From Anaerospora hongkongensis (GTDB lineage Bacteria; Bacillota; Negativicutes; Sporomusales; DSM-15969), in assembly GCF_004339805.1 (NCBI RefSeq), contig NZ_SLUI01000006.1, positions 1 to 43,301 on the forward strand: DNA of 43,301 bases, given 5' to 3'. Position 1 is the stretch's first letter. The number at the start of each line of letters is the position of its first letter. This document shows positions 7,488 through 15,756 of this stretch, piece by piece. Position numbers and translations under genes: made by a program. The notes beneath the pieces are model-generated. The model saw only the letters and a list, made by a program, of their open reading frames with translations, had not been told where the DNA came from and did not search any database.

Positions 7488-8822
7488 ATGAATAACGAAA
7501 CCAGGCTGAAGCTGGTCATGGATAATCCTTTTGAAGGGATTATGGCCATTGACGAGAAGGGAATCGTTTTTTTCGTTAACGCTTTCTTTTTAGAAATATT
7601 GAATAGTTCGGAGCAAACGGTAGTGGGCAGACACATCTGGGAGGTTGTCCCGAACTGCCGTCTGTTTGAGACAGTCAGTCAGGGCTATTCGATCTGGGGA
7701 GAAACGTTAAAAATCAATGCCAAAGAGTTTTTAGTCGCCCGGTTTCCTCTAAAGGCTGGTGGTCAGGTTGTCGGGGCCATGGTGAAAACCATTTTTCCCG
7801 ATCAGACAGTGGCCAAGGAAATTGTTCATAAGCTTGCCCAGCCGGCAAAGCCAGGTTTTCAGCAGGCCCTATGCACCTGTCGGGACATTATCGGTGAAAC
7901 GGTACCGATGCTGTATGTGAAAAAGCTGGCCCGCAGGGCGTCACGAACAAGCTCTACCTTGCTGATAACCGGCGAGAGCGGCACGGGCAAAGAAATTATT
8001 GCCCAGGCAATTCATACCCGTTCTGTCCGGCGGGAAGCACCGTTTATTACCGTAAATTGCGGCGCTATCCCGGAAAATCTGCTGGAATCAGAGCTGTTCG
8101 GCTATGTGGATGGCGCTTTTACAGGAGCGAGGAAGGGCGGTAAGCCGGGCAAATTTGAGCTGGCAAACGGCGGCACCATTCTTTTGGACGAGATTGGTGA
8201 TATGCCTTTATATATGCAGGTTAAACTGCTGCGGGTGCTCCAGGAACGGGAAGTCTGGCGGGTGGGGGCAACTGCGCCGACGAAGCTTGATGTACGTGTT
8301 ATGGCATCAACCAATACAGACTTAAAGAAGCAGGTACACGATAAAAAATTCCGGGAAGACCTGTATTACCGGTTAAATGTGCTGGAAATCAATCTGCCTC
8401 CCTTGCGGGACCGGCTGGAGGATTTACCGCTGCTGATAGAATCGTTAATCTGCCGGATCAATAAAAAAATCGGTGCTGACGCTAAAGCTATCACCCCTGC
8501 ATCGCTTGACCTATTGCGCAGCTACAATTGGCCCGGGAATGTACGGGAGTTGGAAAACGTACTGGAACAGGCAATTAACTGGAGTGAGGATGTCGTTATT
8601 GATGTGCAGAAGATTCCGATCAGACCGTGGGAACGGGAAGGAAGCAGCACTGTGCGGCAGCCGGAGCAGCCTTTCCGCAACTTAGTGGAACAAACGGAAC
8701 GGGATTTGATTGTGAATGCCCTGGAAAAGGCGAAGGGCAATAAAGCTATGGCTGCCCGGATGTTAAATATTCAGCGTTCTGTTTTATATAAAAAGCTGGA
8801 ACGAATGAATATTGCTTTTTAA
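7488..8822 (+). CDS. sigma-54-dependent PAS-AAA-Fis transcriptional regulator
   Basis: A 444-residue enhancer-binding protein. A PAS-like sensor domain occupies residues 1 to about 105. A sigma-54 interaction AAA+ domain follows, with Walker A GESGTGKE (162-169), the sigma-54 contact loop GAFTGA (209-214) and Walker B ILLDEIGD. A Fis-type helix-turn-helix lies at about 400-440 (NKAMAARMLNIQRSVLYKKL). The ATG at 7488 was chosen because AAGGAG lies 9 nt upstream; the longer reading frame would start inside the sigma-54 promoter. It lies directly upstream of a CoA-transferase/acyl-CoA dehydrogenase operon with its own -24/-12 promoter, so it most likely activates that operon, as AtoC does for ato genes. 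The signal sensed by the PAS domain is unknown. A terminator follows at 8883-8916. Confidence 0.93.
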   Translation: MNNETRLKLVMDNPFEGIMAIDEKGIVFFVNAFFLEILNSSEQTVVGRHIWEVVPNCRLFETVSQGYSIWGETLKINAKEFLVARFPLKAGGQVVGAMVKTIFPDQTVAKEIVHKLAQPAKPGFQQALCTCRDIIGETVPMLYVKKLARRASRTSSTLLITGESGTGKEIIAQAIHTRSVRREAPFITVNCGAIPENLLESELFGYVDGAFTGARKGGKPGKFELANGGTILLDEIGDMPLYMQVKLLRVLQEREVWRVGATAPTKLDVRVMASTNTDLKKQVHDKKFREDLYYRLNVLEINLPPLRDRLEDLPLLIESLICRINKKIGADAKAITPASLDLLRSYNWPGNVRELENVLEQAINWSEDVVIDVQKIPIRPWEREGSSTVRQPEQPFRNLVEQTERDLIVNALEKAKGNKAMAARMLNIQRSVLYKKLERMNIAF

Positions 8823-8848
8823 AAGTGTAGTCGTAAAATGTAGCTTTT

Positions 8849-8864
8849 GGGGACATGTGTCTCC
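8849..8864. promoter_or_regulatory. candidate UAS palindrome for the CoA-transferase operon
   Basis: GGGGACATGTGTCTCC is a near-perfect 16-bp palindrome about 75 nt upstream of the -24 element at 8939, a usual distance for a sigma-54 activator site. It lies between the regulator stop and its terminator. Confidence 0.55.
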
Positions 8865-8882
8865 TTGAAAATACACTGTAAG

Positions 8883-8916
8883 GTCTCTAGGCTGATATGC
8901 CTGGAGACTTTTTTTT
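8883..8916 (+). terminator. intrinsic terminator of the sigma-54 regulator gene
   Basis: A 10-bp stem GTCTCTAGGC/GCCTGGAGAC (8883-8892, 8899-8908, one G-U pair) with a 6-nt loop, followed by a run of eight T. Confidence 0.9.
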
Positions 8917-8938
8917 GCCAAAATGCCGCATCAGGGCA

Positions 8939-8955
8939 TTGGCATGGAAGTTGCA
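8939..8955 (+). promoter_or_regulatory. sigma-54 (-24/-12) promoter of the CoA-transferase operon
   Basis: TTGGCATG-GAAG-TTGCA is a full match to the sigma-54 consensus, with GG at 8941-8942 and GC at 8953-8954 (10 nt between). It lies after the regulator's terminator and 61 nt before the first gene of the operon. Confidence 0.92.
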
Positions 8956-9015
8956 ATACTATTCAGATACTGATGGCCATCAGAAACAATAAGCGTTATA
9001 AGGAGGGAATTATCC

Positions 9016-9777
9016 GTGTCTAAATTCGGCAACAAAATCAAATCCATGGATGATGCACTGGGGGCAATTCCAAAGAGCGGCGCGACAATTATGATGGGCG
9101 GCTTTGTTGGGGCCGGGGAACCGACCTGCTGCATTGAGTGGCTGATAAAAAACCAAATCCGTGATATAACCCTGATTACGAATGAACCGGGGTTAAGCGG
9201 CTTTGGGCGGGCGATGCTGTATAAGAACTCTCTGGTAAAGGAGATCATTTCTTCACATGTTGGTACGACTCAGGAATCAACAGAGGAATATTTAAAGGGC
9301 AATTTAAAAGTAGAGCAGTTCTATCCAATGGGTACCTGGGTTGAAAAAGTCAGAGCCGGGGCAATGGGCCTGGGAGGCGTCCTTGTGCCGGTAGGGGTCG
9401 GTATACTGGATAATCCCGGCTTGTTTGCCGAGCTGGAAGAAGAAAAACAAGTGATTGAAGTAAATGGTGTCAAGTGCTTTGTGGAGGCGGCGCTGCGGGC
9501 GCCAATTGGTTTGGTTAAAGCATGGCGGGCTGATGAATCTGGCAATCTGGAGTATCGTCATACCAGCGTCAACTGCAACCCGTTGGTAGCGATGGCTTGC
9601 GAATACACCGTTGCCGAGGTAGAAGAAATTGTTCCGGTAGGCACGATTCCACCCGAACGAGTGGGAACACCTGCACCGTTTGTGCAAGCGGTCGTCAAGG
9701 GGTTGAGCCTCGAAGAGCACGATGAGATATATCGCCGGCACTGGCTGAAAATTGGTAAACTGACCCCTGATAAATAA
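9016..9777 (+). CDS. CoA-transferase subunit A (class I, AtoD-like)
   Basis: A 253-residue alpha subunit of a class I CoA-transferase. The MMGGFVGAGEPT glycine-rich segment near residue 30 and the LITNEPG and GTWVEKVRAGAMGLGGVLVPVGVGI blocks match 3-oxoacid/butyrate-acetoacetate CoA-transferase A subunits. It is somewhat longer than the usual 215-235 residues. It starts at a GTG with AGGAGGG 8 nt upstream. It is the first gene of a sigma-54 operon with the B subunit, an acyl-CoA dehydrogenase and a membrane protein, so it probably activates or recycles a short-chain fatty or related acid; the true substrate cannot be read from sequence. Confidence 0.9.
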   Translation: MSKFGNKIKSMDDALGAIPKSGATIMMGGFVGAGEPTCCIEWLIKNQIRDITLITNEPGLSGFGRAMLYKNSLVKEIISSHVGTTQESTEEYLKGNLKVEQFYPMGTWVEKVRAGAMGLGGVLVPVGVGILDNPGLFAELEEEKQVIEVNGVKCFVEAALRAPIGLVKAWRADESGNLEYRHTSVNCNPLVAMACEYTVAEVEEIVPVGTIPPERVGTPAPFVQAVVKGLSLEEHDEIYRRHWLKIGKLTPDK

Positions 9778-9794
9778 TAAAGGAGGTAAGAAAT

Positions 9795-10454
9795 ATGGAT
9801 CCAAGAGTATTAATCGCAAAACGTGCCGCTCAGGAATTAAAGGACGGACAATTAGTGAATTTGGGCTTTGGCATGCCGACACAGGCATCAAACTATTTGC
9901 CGGATGGCGTTAAGGTGATGTTTCATGCCGAAAATGGAGTTTTTGGTGTCGGGCCGAAACCCCGGGCAGCAGAAGCTACAGCCGATATGACCAATGCCGG
10001 ATCTGAGCCGGTTACACTGGCCCCGGGGGCCGCTATTATGGACTTGGCCACTTCCTTGGGAGCTATGCGCAGCGGACTGCTGGACGTTACGATTCTGGGT
10101 GCTTTGGAAGTTGACCAATGCGGCAATATTGCCAATTGGGCTGTTCAGCGCAACGGTAAATGGTGGCCAGGTATCGGCGGTGCCATGGACTTGTGCTACG
10201 GTACGAAAATGGTAATTGCCTGCCTGATGCATACCGATAAGGATGGGGCTTCGAAGATACTCAAGCAATGTACGTTGCCCCTTACCGGCAAAGGCTGCGT
10301 AAAAACGATCATAACAGATAAGGCCGTCTTTGATGTTGGTGAAAACAAACTGATATTGAAAGAGCACGCGCCGGGTGTAACACTGGATGAAATCCGGGCC
10401 TCTACAGAAGCTGACTTTGAAGTAGCAGCAACCTTTGGTCAAATGAATTTGTAA
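9795..10454 (+). CDS. CoA-transferase subunit B (class I, AtoA-like)
   Basis: A 219-residue beta subunit, normal for the family. The catalytic glutamate is in the (A)ENG motif, E46 in FHAENGVFG; it forms the glutamyl-CoA thioester. The GxGxP-like segment NLGFGMPT lies at residues 22-29. AAGGAGG precedes the ATG, and the gene follows the A subunit by 17 nt, so both are made together. Substrate range (acetoacetate, butyrate, propionate or another acid) is not determinable here. Confidence 0.92.
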   Translation: MDPRVLIAKRAAQELKDGQLVNLGFGMPTQASNYLPDGVKVMFHAENGVFGVGPKPRAAEATADMTNAGSEPVTLAPGAAIMDLATSLGAMRSGLLDVTILGALEVDQCGNIANWAVQRNGKWWPGIGGAMDLCYGTKMVIACLMHTDKDGASKILKQCTLPLTGKGCVKTIITDKAVFDVGENKLILKEHAPGVTLDEIRASTEADFEVAATFGQMNL

Positions 10455-10484
10455 ATAGTAATTTAGGGAGGTTAGAGTGCGCTG

Positions 10485-11639
10485 ATGGAAGTTATTGAAA
10501 AATGTGCAGATGATATCGTAGCAAGAGCGAAGCTGTTTTGCAACGACCATCTTCAGCCAATAGCAAGAGAGCTGGATAAACAGAGCCGGTTTCCGGTAGA
10601 ATTGCTGGAGATGATAGCGCAGGAAGGCTTCCTGGGAATGAACTATCCCGTTAGCTATGGCGGCGGTGGCTATGATTCCGTTACTGCTCATCAGGCAGTT
10701 AAGGAATTTGCCAAAGTAAGTGCCGGGGTTGCCCTGACTTTTCATGTCCATTGGATGGCAATTGATGTATTATTGCAGTTTGGTTCGGCAGAGCAAAAAC
10801 GGAAATATCTGCCAGATTTAATCCAAGGAAGGAAAATTGCTGCCTATACCATCAGCGAAGCACAGGCCGGATCGGATGCGGCAGGTATCCGATCATTGGC
10901 AGTTCCGGCTGAGGGGGGCTGGCTGCTAAACGGCGCAAAATATTTTTGTACAAATGGCGGCTTGGCCGATATTTATATTGTAGCTTTTAAAACCGACGCA
11001 GAGGCGGGCGCAAAGGGCATTGGCTTGTTTATCATTGAAAAAGGGGCCGCAGGCTTCCAAATTGGGCCAGCTGAAGAAAAAATGGGCTGCCGCAGTTCGC
11101 AGACGACCAGCCTGGTCTTCCATAACTGCCTGGTACCACCGGACAGTCTGCTTGGCAATGGTAAGGATGGTTTTAAAATTGCCATGTATGGCCTGACGGG
11201 AGGCCGACTGGGCATGGCGGTGATGGGTCTGGGGATTGCGGAAGCAGCCTTGGAAACAGCGGCAAGGTATGCAAACCGCCGGATTGCTTTCGGCAAACCA
11301 CTCAGCGCTCTCTATGCCGTGCAGGAAATGCTGGCTGAAATGCACGTGAAAATCGAGGCCGCCAAGCTGCTGGTAGATGATACTGCCCGGCAGCGGGACA
11401 GCGGCAGTGACTATGCGGTAGCGACCTCTGTTGCCAAATTGTTTGTGGCTGAGGTTGTCAGCGAAGTCTGTCACAAGGCCATGCAGATTTTAGGCGGCCA
11501 TGGCTATATGAAGTACAACGTAGTAGAACGGTATGTCCGCGATGCCAGATTAATGGATATCGGTGTCGGTGCATCGGAAGTACTCAAAATGGTGGTAGGA
11601 ACCACGGTTGCGAAAACAATTGGCAGTGATAATGAATAA
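10485..11639 (+). CDS. acyl-CoA dehydrogenase family protein lacking the usual catalytic Glu
   Basis: A 384-residue flavoprotein with acyl-CoA dehydrogenase signatures: YTISEAQAGSDAAG (about 121-134, FAD/substrate contacts) and QILGGHGYMKYNVVERYVRDARL (334-356). In medium- and short-chain enzymes the catalytic base is the Glu of IYEGT; the aligned segment here is IGVGASEV, with Val at 361. In isovaleryl/long-chain enzymes the Glu is one residue before the Arg of helix G; here that residue is Gly240 in LTGGRLG. So neither known position holds an acid. It may use another residue or catalyse a reaction other than alpha,beta-dehydrogenation. It is third in the sigma-54 CoA-transferase operon. No electron-transfer flavoprotein genes lie nearby. 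A GGGAGG is about 14 nt before the ATG, rather far. Confidence 0.88.
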   Translation: MEVIEKCADDIVARAKLFCNDHLQPIARELDKQSRFPVELLEMIAQEGFLGMNYPVSYGGGGYDSVTAHQAVKEFAKVSAGVALTFHVHWMAIDVLLQFGSAEQKRKYLPDLIQGRKIAAYTISEAQAGSDAAGIRSLAVPAEGGWLLNGAKYFCTNGGLADIYIVAFKTDAEAGAKGIGLFIIEKGAAGFQIGPAEEKMGCRSSQTTSLVFHNCLVPPDSLLGNGKDGFKIAMYGLTGGRLGMAVMGLGIAEAALETAARYANRRIAFGKPLSALYAVQEMLAEMHVKIEAAKLLVDDTARQRDSGSDYAVATSVAKLFVAEVVSEVCHKAMQILGGHGYMKYNVVERYVRDARLMDIGVGASEVLKMVVGTTVAKTIGSDNE

Positions 11640-11656
11640 GTGGGGGAGGACGGCGA

Positions 11657-12910
11657 ATGGAATATTTACCGCAGCGGCGTTTTGACAGTAAGCTTCTCAC
11701 GGGGGCTGCCGGTGTTCTACTTTGTTTTGTTTATGCGATGCTTTATTGGCCGGTTTGGGCGTCTGTTGCCAAGGCCGTAATCAGCTTCACGGCTGCTGCC
11801 GGACTGCAGGCGGCTGAGCCGGCACTAGGCAAAAAATATATTGCCGCTTTTGCTGAAGGCACATTTTTTTGGTGCAGTATTAGTGCCTGGATTTGGCAGA
11901 CTCTGATATTTGGCAACTATGGCAAGTATAGTCTCACTGCCCGGCAGCCTGTTGCGGGGATTTGGTATACGTTTCTCAGCTTTGTTTTTGGCATCGCAGC
12001 TTATTTACTGCTAATTTCGTTTATCGGCATTTGGTGGAAGCCTTTCAATCTGGCCCTCATGTTCGCTCCGCAAAACGCCGATGAGCTGAAGCTGGCTCTC
12101 GAAGGCTGGGAAACATCAAATTTTTATGTTTTACCTGTTATCATTGCACAGATTCCCTTTGTATCCTTATTCCAGAAGAAACCCTGGGCGGGAAATTTAA
12201 CGCCGCCGCTTGACGGCTTGGCTGTAATGATGACAAGTTCTTTCTTTGCACTGCTTGTCTGGCTGGCAATGTTTATTCCCAGCTTTATGCAATTGCAGCT
12301 GGGCGGACATGCAGTCACCGCGCAGCCGCTGGGATCGTGGCCGGCAGTGCTCGCGTTCTGTCAAGGCTTTATTTTTTGGTTTCTTATCCCGGCAGAAGGT
12401 GGCGAGGGATATCCGTATAAACTATTTACGTCTAAGCAGCCCTGGCTGGGTTTAGCTGGACTGATCATTGCTTTTATCGGAGGCGGCTTGGTTACACCGC
12501 AGCTTTACCTGACGGCCATCAAAGCGTTTGATATTAATCCGGGCGTGAATCCGTATATTACGGCCGCATCCCTGGAGCTATCCCTGATCGTAGCCATGCT
12601 GTGCTGGCACCATCTGTTTGATGATTATCCCGGTGCAGAAAAAGAACCTAATGTGACCAAGCGGATTGTAACGCGTGTGGTGATTTGGCTGACAAGTGGT
12701 ACTGTATTTGGGTTGCTGTGGCTCAAATTGTATAAAATCCTGCCCTTTGCGGGCAATGACCTGGGAATGGGATTCCCTGTCATGGGAATTTTAGCCGGTC
12801 AATTTGCTTTGCTGATGGTTTTCCTTTACTTTAATACTTTTTTTGATAAATGGCCTCTTATTTATACGAAAGCAGCCGTAGCCCAGAATCAGCATTCTAT
12901 TACTAAATAA
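11657..12910 (+). CDS. unrecognised polytopic membrane protein
   Basis: A 417-residue protein that I do not recognise. It has roughly ten hydrophobic segments, the first at residues 14-45, and many Trp, Phe and Gly. A cytosolic-looking N-terminus (MEYLPQRRFDSK) and a short polar C-terminal tail (AQNQHSITK) flank the membrane part. There is no signal peptide cleavage site, ATPase motif or cofactor motif. A His/Asp-rich short loop (CWHHLFDDYPGAEKEP, about residue 315) stands out. GGGAGG lies 8 nt before the ATG and the gene starts 17 nt after the acyl-CoA dehydrogenase, so it belongs to the sigma-54 operon and may move the acid substrate or product of that pathway. That role is inferred only from the operon. 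A terminator follows at 12919-12960. Confidence 0.85.
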   Translation: MEYLPQRRFDSKLLTGAAGVLLCFVYAMLYWPVWASVAKAVISFTAAAGLQAAEPALGKKYIAAFAEGTFFWCSISAWIWQTLIFGNYGKYSLTARQPVAGIWYTFLSFVFGIAAYLLLISFIGIWWKPFNLALMFAPQNADELKLALEGWETSNFYVLPVIIAQIPFVSLFQKKPWAGNLTPPLDGLAVMMTSSFFALLVWLAMFIPSFMQLQLGGHAVTAQPLGSWPAVLAFCQGFIFWFLIPAEGGEGYPYKLFTSKQPWLGLAGLIIAFIGGGLVTPQLYLTAIKAFDINPGVNPYITAASLELSLIVAMLCWHHLFDDYPGAEKEPNVTKRIVTRVVIWLTSGTVFGLLWLKLYKILPFAGNDLGMGFPVMGILAGQFALLMVFLYFNTFFDKWPLIYTKAAVAQNQHSITK

Positions 12911-12918
12911 ACAATACA

Positions 12919-12960
12919 AAAACGGCCTGCTGGTTGTCTTGCCAGCCTGCAGGCCGTTTT
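12919..12960. terminator. bidirectional intrinsic terminator
   Basis: Perfect 12-bp outer stem AAAACGGCCTGC/GCAGGCCGTTTT (12919-12930, 12949-12960) with an inner TGG/CCA pairing. A- and T-runs at the two ends let it serve both the operon ending at 12910 and the convergent gene ending at 12980. Confidence 0.9.
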
Positions 12961-12979
12961 GCTATGTCAATTTAAATAT

Positions 12980-14143
12980 TTAAGGATTAACTGTAGCGGT
13001 AATTAAGTCCAGCAAAGCTTCATCGCCCTCTGTTGACCATACCAGATACAACTGCTCCAGGGTCAGCTGTGAGAAAAGATAATTGCGGAAGGCATTAAAT
13101 TTTTTGGACTGGAGGTCGGGTTCGCTCATGGCATACTTGTGCCTGGCGATTTCTCCCAGTCTGGCAATCATCCATTTGGCGGCAGGGACGGATAAGACAT
13201 AATCATGATCGCCTAAATGGGTGATAAAGCCTTCTGCCCGGCGAGGCAGGGGCAGGCTTTGTCCATCGCTTTCCAGCAGGCCGTACATGACGGCATCTTG
13301 TCCGGCAATGATTGCAGCCGCCCTGAGCCAGCTCATAACCTCCTGCTCATCTGCCGGTGTACCGGGATGATTATGGGCGCAGGCCATTGCGATAATTAAA
13401 GAAGCAGGCATTTGACGGTGAATCAGCTCGGCAATGCTGAGAACATGATGAGCGCCTGCTCCGGCAAGGGTGTATTCTTTGCGTGAGCTGCCATCCGGCT
13501 GCCACTGAAATACCCAGGGCTTATGAAGATCGTGCAGTGTTTGGGCGGCAATGACAATATCCCGGTTCATCGGGTAGCGGAAAGCATCTTTGTAGGCATT
13601 GTAAAAACCTAAGGCTGCGTTTACATTTACCGCCACATGTGTTGCCAATCCGCCCGGATAACAGTGATGACTGGCATAACCGCTGCCTGGAGCGGCATAA
13701 AAGGGAATAACCGCTGAGGCGGCAGACTGATAAGGGGGCAGAAAATCGGTATACTGAGCATCCGGTTTTATATAACCGGCCTTAACCAGCTGCTGTTTTG
13801 TCTGTTCTTTCTGTGCATCGCCGGGATACCGCTCCATGAGTGTCGGGGCGGGATTGCGGAGAATCGCGAGTGTCGTGTGCCGGAGTGAGGAATCTTGTAT
13901 TTCTCCGGCGGTCTGAAGCAGGAAGTCATAGGCATGTTGGACGTAAGAAGATTGTTTGGCCATCGTAATTTCGTCCAGGGACAGGCAGTCGGCCAGCGAA
14001 ACTTTTTTAGGTTTAATTTCCAGTCTTTTGGCCAGCGAAGCAGTGGGCAGAGACGTGACAGCCAAGGCGGCTGCTGCGCCGGCCGACATACGCAGGAAGG
14101 CCCGGCGGCTAAAGTCGGAAGTCATATCCGGTAGAAGGTTCAA
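12980..14143 (-). CDS. Tat-exported HD-domain protein
   Basis: A 387-residue protein with an N-terminal twin-arginine signal: SRRAFLRMS at residues 12-20, then an Ala-rich hydrophobic stretch ending near AxA (about residue 38). The mature part has an HD-hydrolase pattern: HH and GGLATHV (H159, H160, H169), the HD doublet in TLHDLHKP (204-205), HH at 232-233 and HNH at 257-259. The CYPGGLxxH...LHDxxKP layout resembles the HD domains of YhaM-like nucleases/phosphohydrolases, so a metal-dependent hydrolase acting outside the membrane is likely. I chose the TTG at 14143 because AAAGGGGGA is 7 nt upstream; the ATG at 14125 also keeps the Tat motif. It is alone on its strand. Substrate unknown. Confidence 0.82.
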   Translation of the reverse strand: MNLLPDMTSDFSRRAFLRMSAGAAAALAVTSLPTASLAKRLEIKPKKVSLADCLSLDEITMAKQSSYVQHAYDFLLQTAGEIQDSSLRHTTLAILRNPAPTLMERYPGDAQKEQTKQQLVKAGYIKPDAQYTDFLPPYQSAASAVIPFYAAPGSGYASHHCYPGGLATHVAVNVNAALGFYNAYKDAFRYPMNRDIVIAAQTLHDLHKPWVFQWQPDGSSRKEYTLAGAGAHHVLSIAELIHRQMPASLIIAMACAHNHPGTPADEQEVMSWLRAAAIIAGQDAVMYGLLESDGQSLPLPRRAEGFITHLGDHDYVLSVPAAKWMIARLGEIARHKYAMSEPDLQSKKFNAFRNYLFSQLTLEQLYLVWSTEGDEALLDLITATVNP

Positions 14144-14390
14144 GGATAGTCCCCCTTTGCTTTTTACTATTTTCAGTTTACAGCCAAAACTCATCACGAT
14201 TGTTAGCAGTATGTTATGTTTATGTAAAAAAAAGGAATTTTTCATTGCAACAATAGTTGGCATGTGATCAGGAATGTGCCAGTATATTGAGAAAAGATGT
14301 TATTGTATTTTTAAAAGTATGCCAGTATTTGGCAGGATTTTTACAAGGCAATGACGAACAATTTTGATAATTTCATATCATGAATGACGG

Positions 14391-14578
14391 TTAGGGGAGA
14401 GTCTGCCAATGGCAGCGCCGAAGGAGCAACAACCGCAAAAGAAACTCTCAGGCAAAAGGACCTTAGCCCGACAAACTCTGGAGAGCACCGCAGTCAGCGG
14501 TCACCGAAGGGGAAGCCGGTCAGGCAATCTCTCAGGTATAAAGGACAGAGCAAGCGTTAAGCTTGTTCTGTCCTTTTT
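14391..14578 (+). promoter_or_regulatory. tandem glycine riboswitch with terminator
   Basis: Two glycine aptamers in series ahead of the glycine cleavage operon. Aptamer 1 (about 14391-14462) contains GGAGAG, CGCCGAAGGAGCAA and ACTCTCAGGCAAAAGGAC. Aptamer 2 (about 14473-14548) repeats the same elements: GGAGAG, CACCGAAGGGG, ATCTCTCAGGTATAAAGGAC. These are the diagnostic conserved blocks of the gcvT element. The 3' end runs into an intrinsic terminator (14543-14578). In this family glycine binding turns gcv expression on; here that would be by preventing the terminator. Confidence 0.96.
14543..14578 (+). terminator. riboswitch-controlled terminator of the gcv operon
   Basis: A 13-bp stem GGACAGAGCAAGC/GCTTGTTCTGTCC (14543-14555, 14561-14573) followed by TTTTT. 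Its left arm shares GGACAGAG with the 3' end of aptamer 2, so folding of the aptamer and of the terminator compete. Confidence 0.9.
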
Positions 14579-14627
14579 GTATTGTGCCATTAGGAACATA
14601 CTAGCTACGAGAAAAAAGGAGGCCATT

Positions 14628-15725
14628 ATGACGGAAAAGAAAACACCTCTTTATGATGTTCACCTGGCGAGTGGGGCCAAAGTCATTGAATTTGGCGGCT
14701 GGCTGATGCCTGTACAGTATTCGGGAATTCTGGAAGAGCACCGGGCAGTTCGTACGGCAGCGGGATTGTTCGATGTGTCGCATATGGGAGAAGTGGCCGT
14801 TAGTGGTCCGGAAGCTGCCTCGTTTATCAATCATCTGGTTACGAACGATATCAGCCTGCTCAATGTCAATCAGGCCATGTATTCGCCGATGTGCTACCCG
14901 GATGGAACAGTTGTCGATGATCTGTTGATCTACCGGCTGGGAGAACAGGAATATCTGCTGGTAATCAATGCCGGCAATATTGACAAGGATGTAGACTGGA
15001 TCAAACAGCAGGCAGCAGGTTATCAGGCAGAGCTTAAAAATCTGTCGGATACCATGGCTCAGCTGGCGCTGCAGGGGCCGAAGGCAGCCACGATTCTGCA
15101 GACGCTTATTGATACCGATTTACAAGATCTGAAATACTACTGGTTTTGGCAAGGTATGAATATAAATGGAATCAGCTGTCTCATCTCCCGTACCGGCTAC
15201 ACCGGTGAAGACGGCTTTGAAGTGTATTGCCCGGCTGAAGCGGCTGCGGCCCTTTGGCAGGCTCTGCTCAAGGCCGGAGAACCGTATGGTTTGATCCCTG
15301 TCGGTCTGGGGGCAAGAGACACTCTCCGTTTTGAAGCGGCACTGCCGCTGTACGGCCATGAGCTGTCGGATCGGATTACACCACTGGAAGCCGGACTGGA
15401 TATTTTCGTAAAGCTTGCCAAAGAGGGTTTTATTGGCTGGGAAGCGCTGACAGCGCAAAAACAGCAAGGTGTTACCAGACGGTTAGCCGGACTGGAAATG
15501 ACCGGACGTGGTATTGCCCGGGCCGGGTATCCTTGCGTGGCTGACGGCAAAGTAATCGGGACGGTAACCAGTGGTTCTTTTGCCCCTGCGCTAGGCAAAA
15601 ATCTGGCTCTTGCCCTGCTGGATATTGCTTATGTGCAGCCTGGTACCGCTGTAGGCGTAGAAATACGGGGAAATGCGGTCGATGCCGTTGTGGTTAAAAA
15701 GCCGTTCTACCGTCGGCCGAAATAA
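14628..15725 (+). CDS. gcvT: glycine cleavage system T protein (aminomethyltransferase)
   Basis: A 365-residue aminomethyltransferase, normal length. It transfers the methylene group from aminomethyl-lipoyl GcvH to tetrahydrofolate, releasing ammonia. Family blocks are visible: [26 protein letters not shown] near the N-terminus, [42 protein letters not shown] and [21 protein letters not shown]. The ATG at 14628 has AAGGAGG 5 nt upstream; a longer frame would run through the riboswitch and is rejected. First gene of the operon controlled by the glycine riboswitch; gcvH follows after 31 nt. Confidence 0.96.
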   Translation: MTEKKTPLYDVHLASGAKVIEFGGWLMPVQYSGILEEHRAVRTAAGLFDVSHMGEVAVSGPEAASFINHLVTNDISLLNVNQAMYSPMCYPDGTVVDDLLIYRLGEQEYLLVINAGNIDKDVDWIKQQAAGYQAELKNLSDTMAQLALQGPKAATILQTLIDTDLQDLKYYWFWQGMNINGISCLISRTGYTGEDGFEVYCPAEAAAALWQALLKAGEPYGLIPVGLGARDTLRFEAALPLYGHELSDRITPLEAGLDIFVKLAKEGFIGWEALTAQKQQGVTRRLAGLEMTGRGIARAGYPCVADGKVIGTVTSGSFAPALGKNLALALLDIAYVQPGTAVGVEIRGNAVDAVVVKKPFYRRPK

Positions 15726-15756
15726 CAAAAAAAGATAAAAAAGGGAGGCTGTTACA

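Noticed and set aside
9304..9891. A minus-strand open frame across the CoA-transferase genes
   Set aside because: It is antisense to two well-supported genes, with no start signal or family resemblance.
14340..14371. TTTACA and GATAAT as the gcv operon promoter
   Set aside because: The spacing is 20 nt, too long for a confident call.
14409..14627. An in-frame extension of gcvT through the leader
   Set aside because: This sequence is the tandem glycine riboswitch and its terminator; the real start at 14628 has AAGGAGG.
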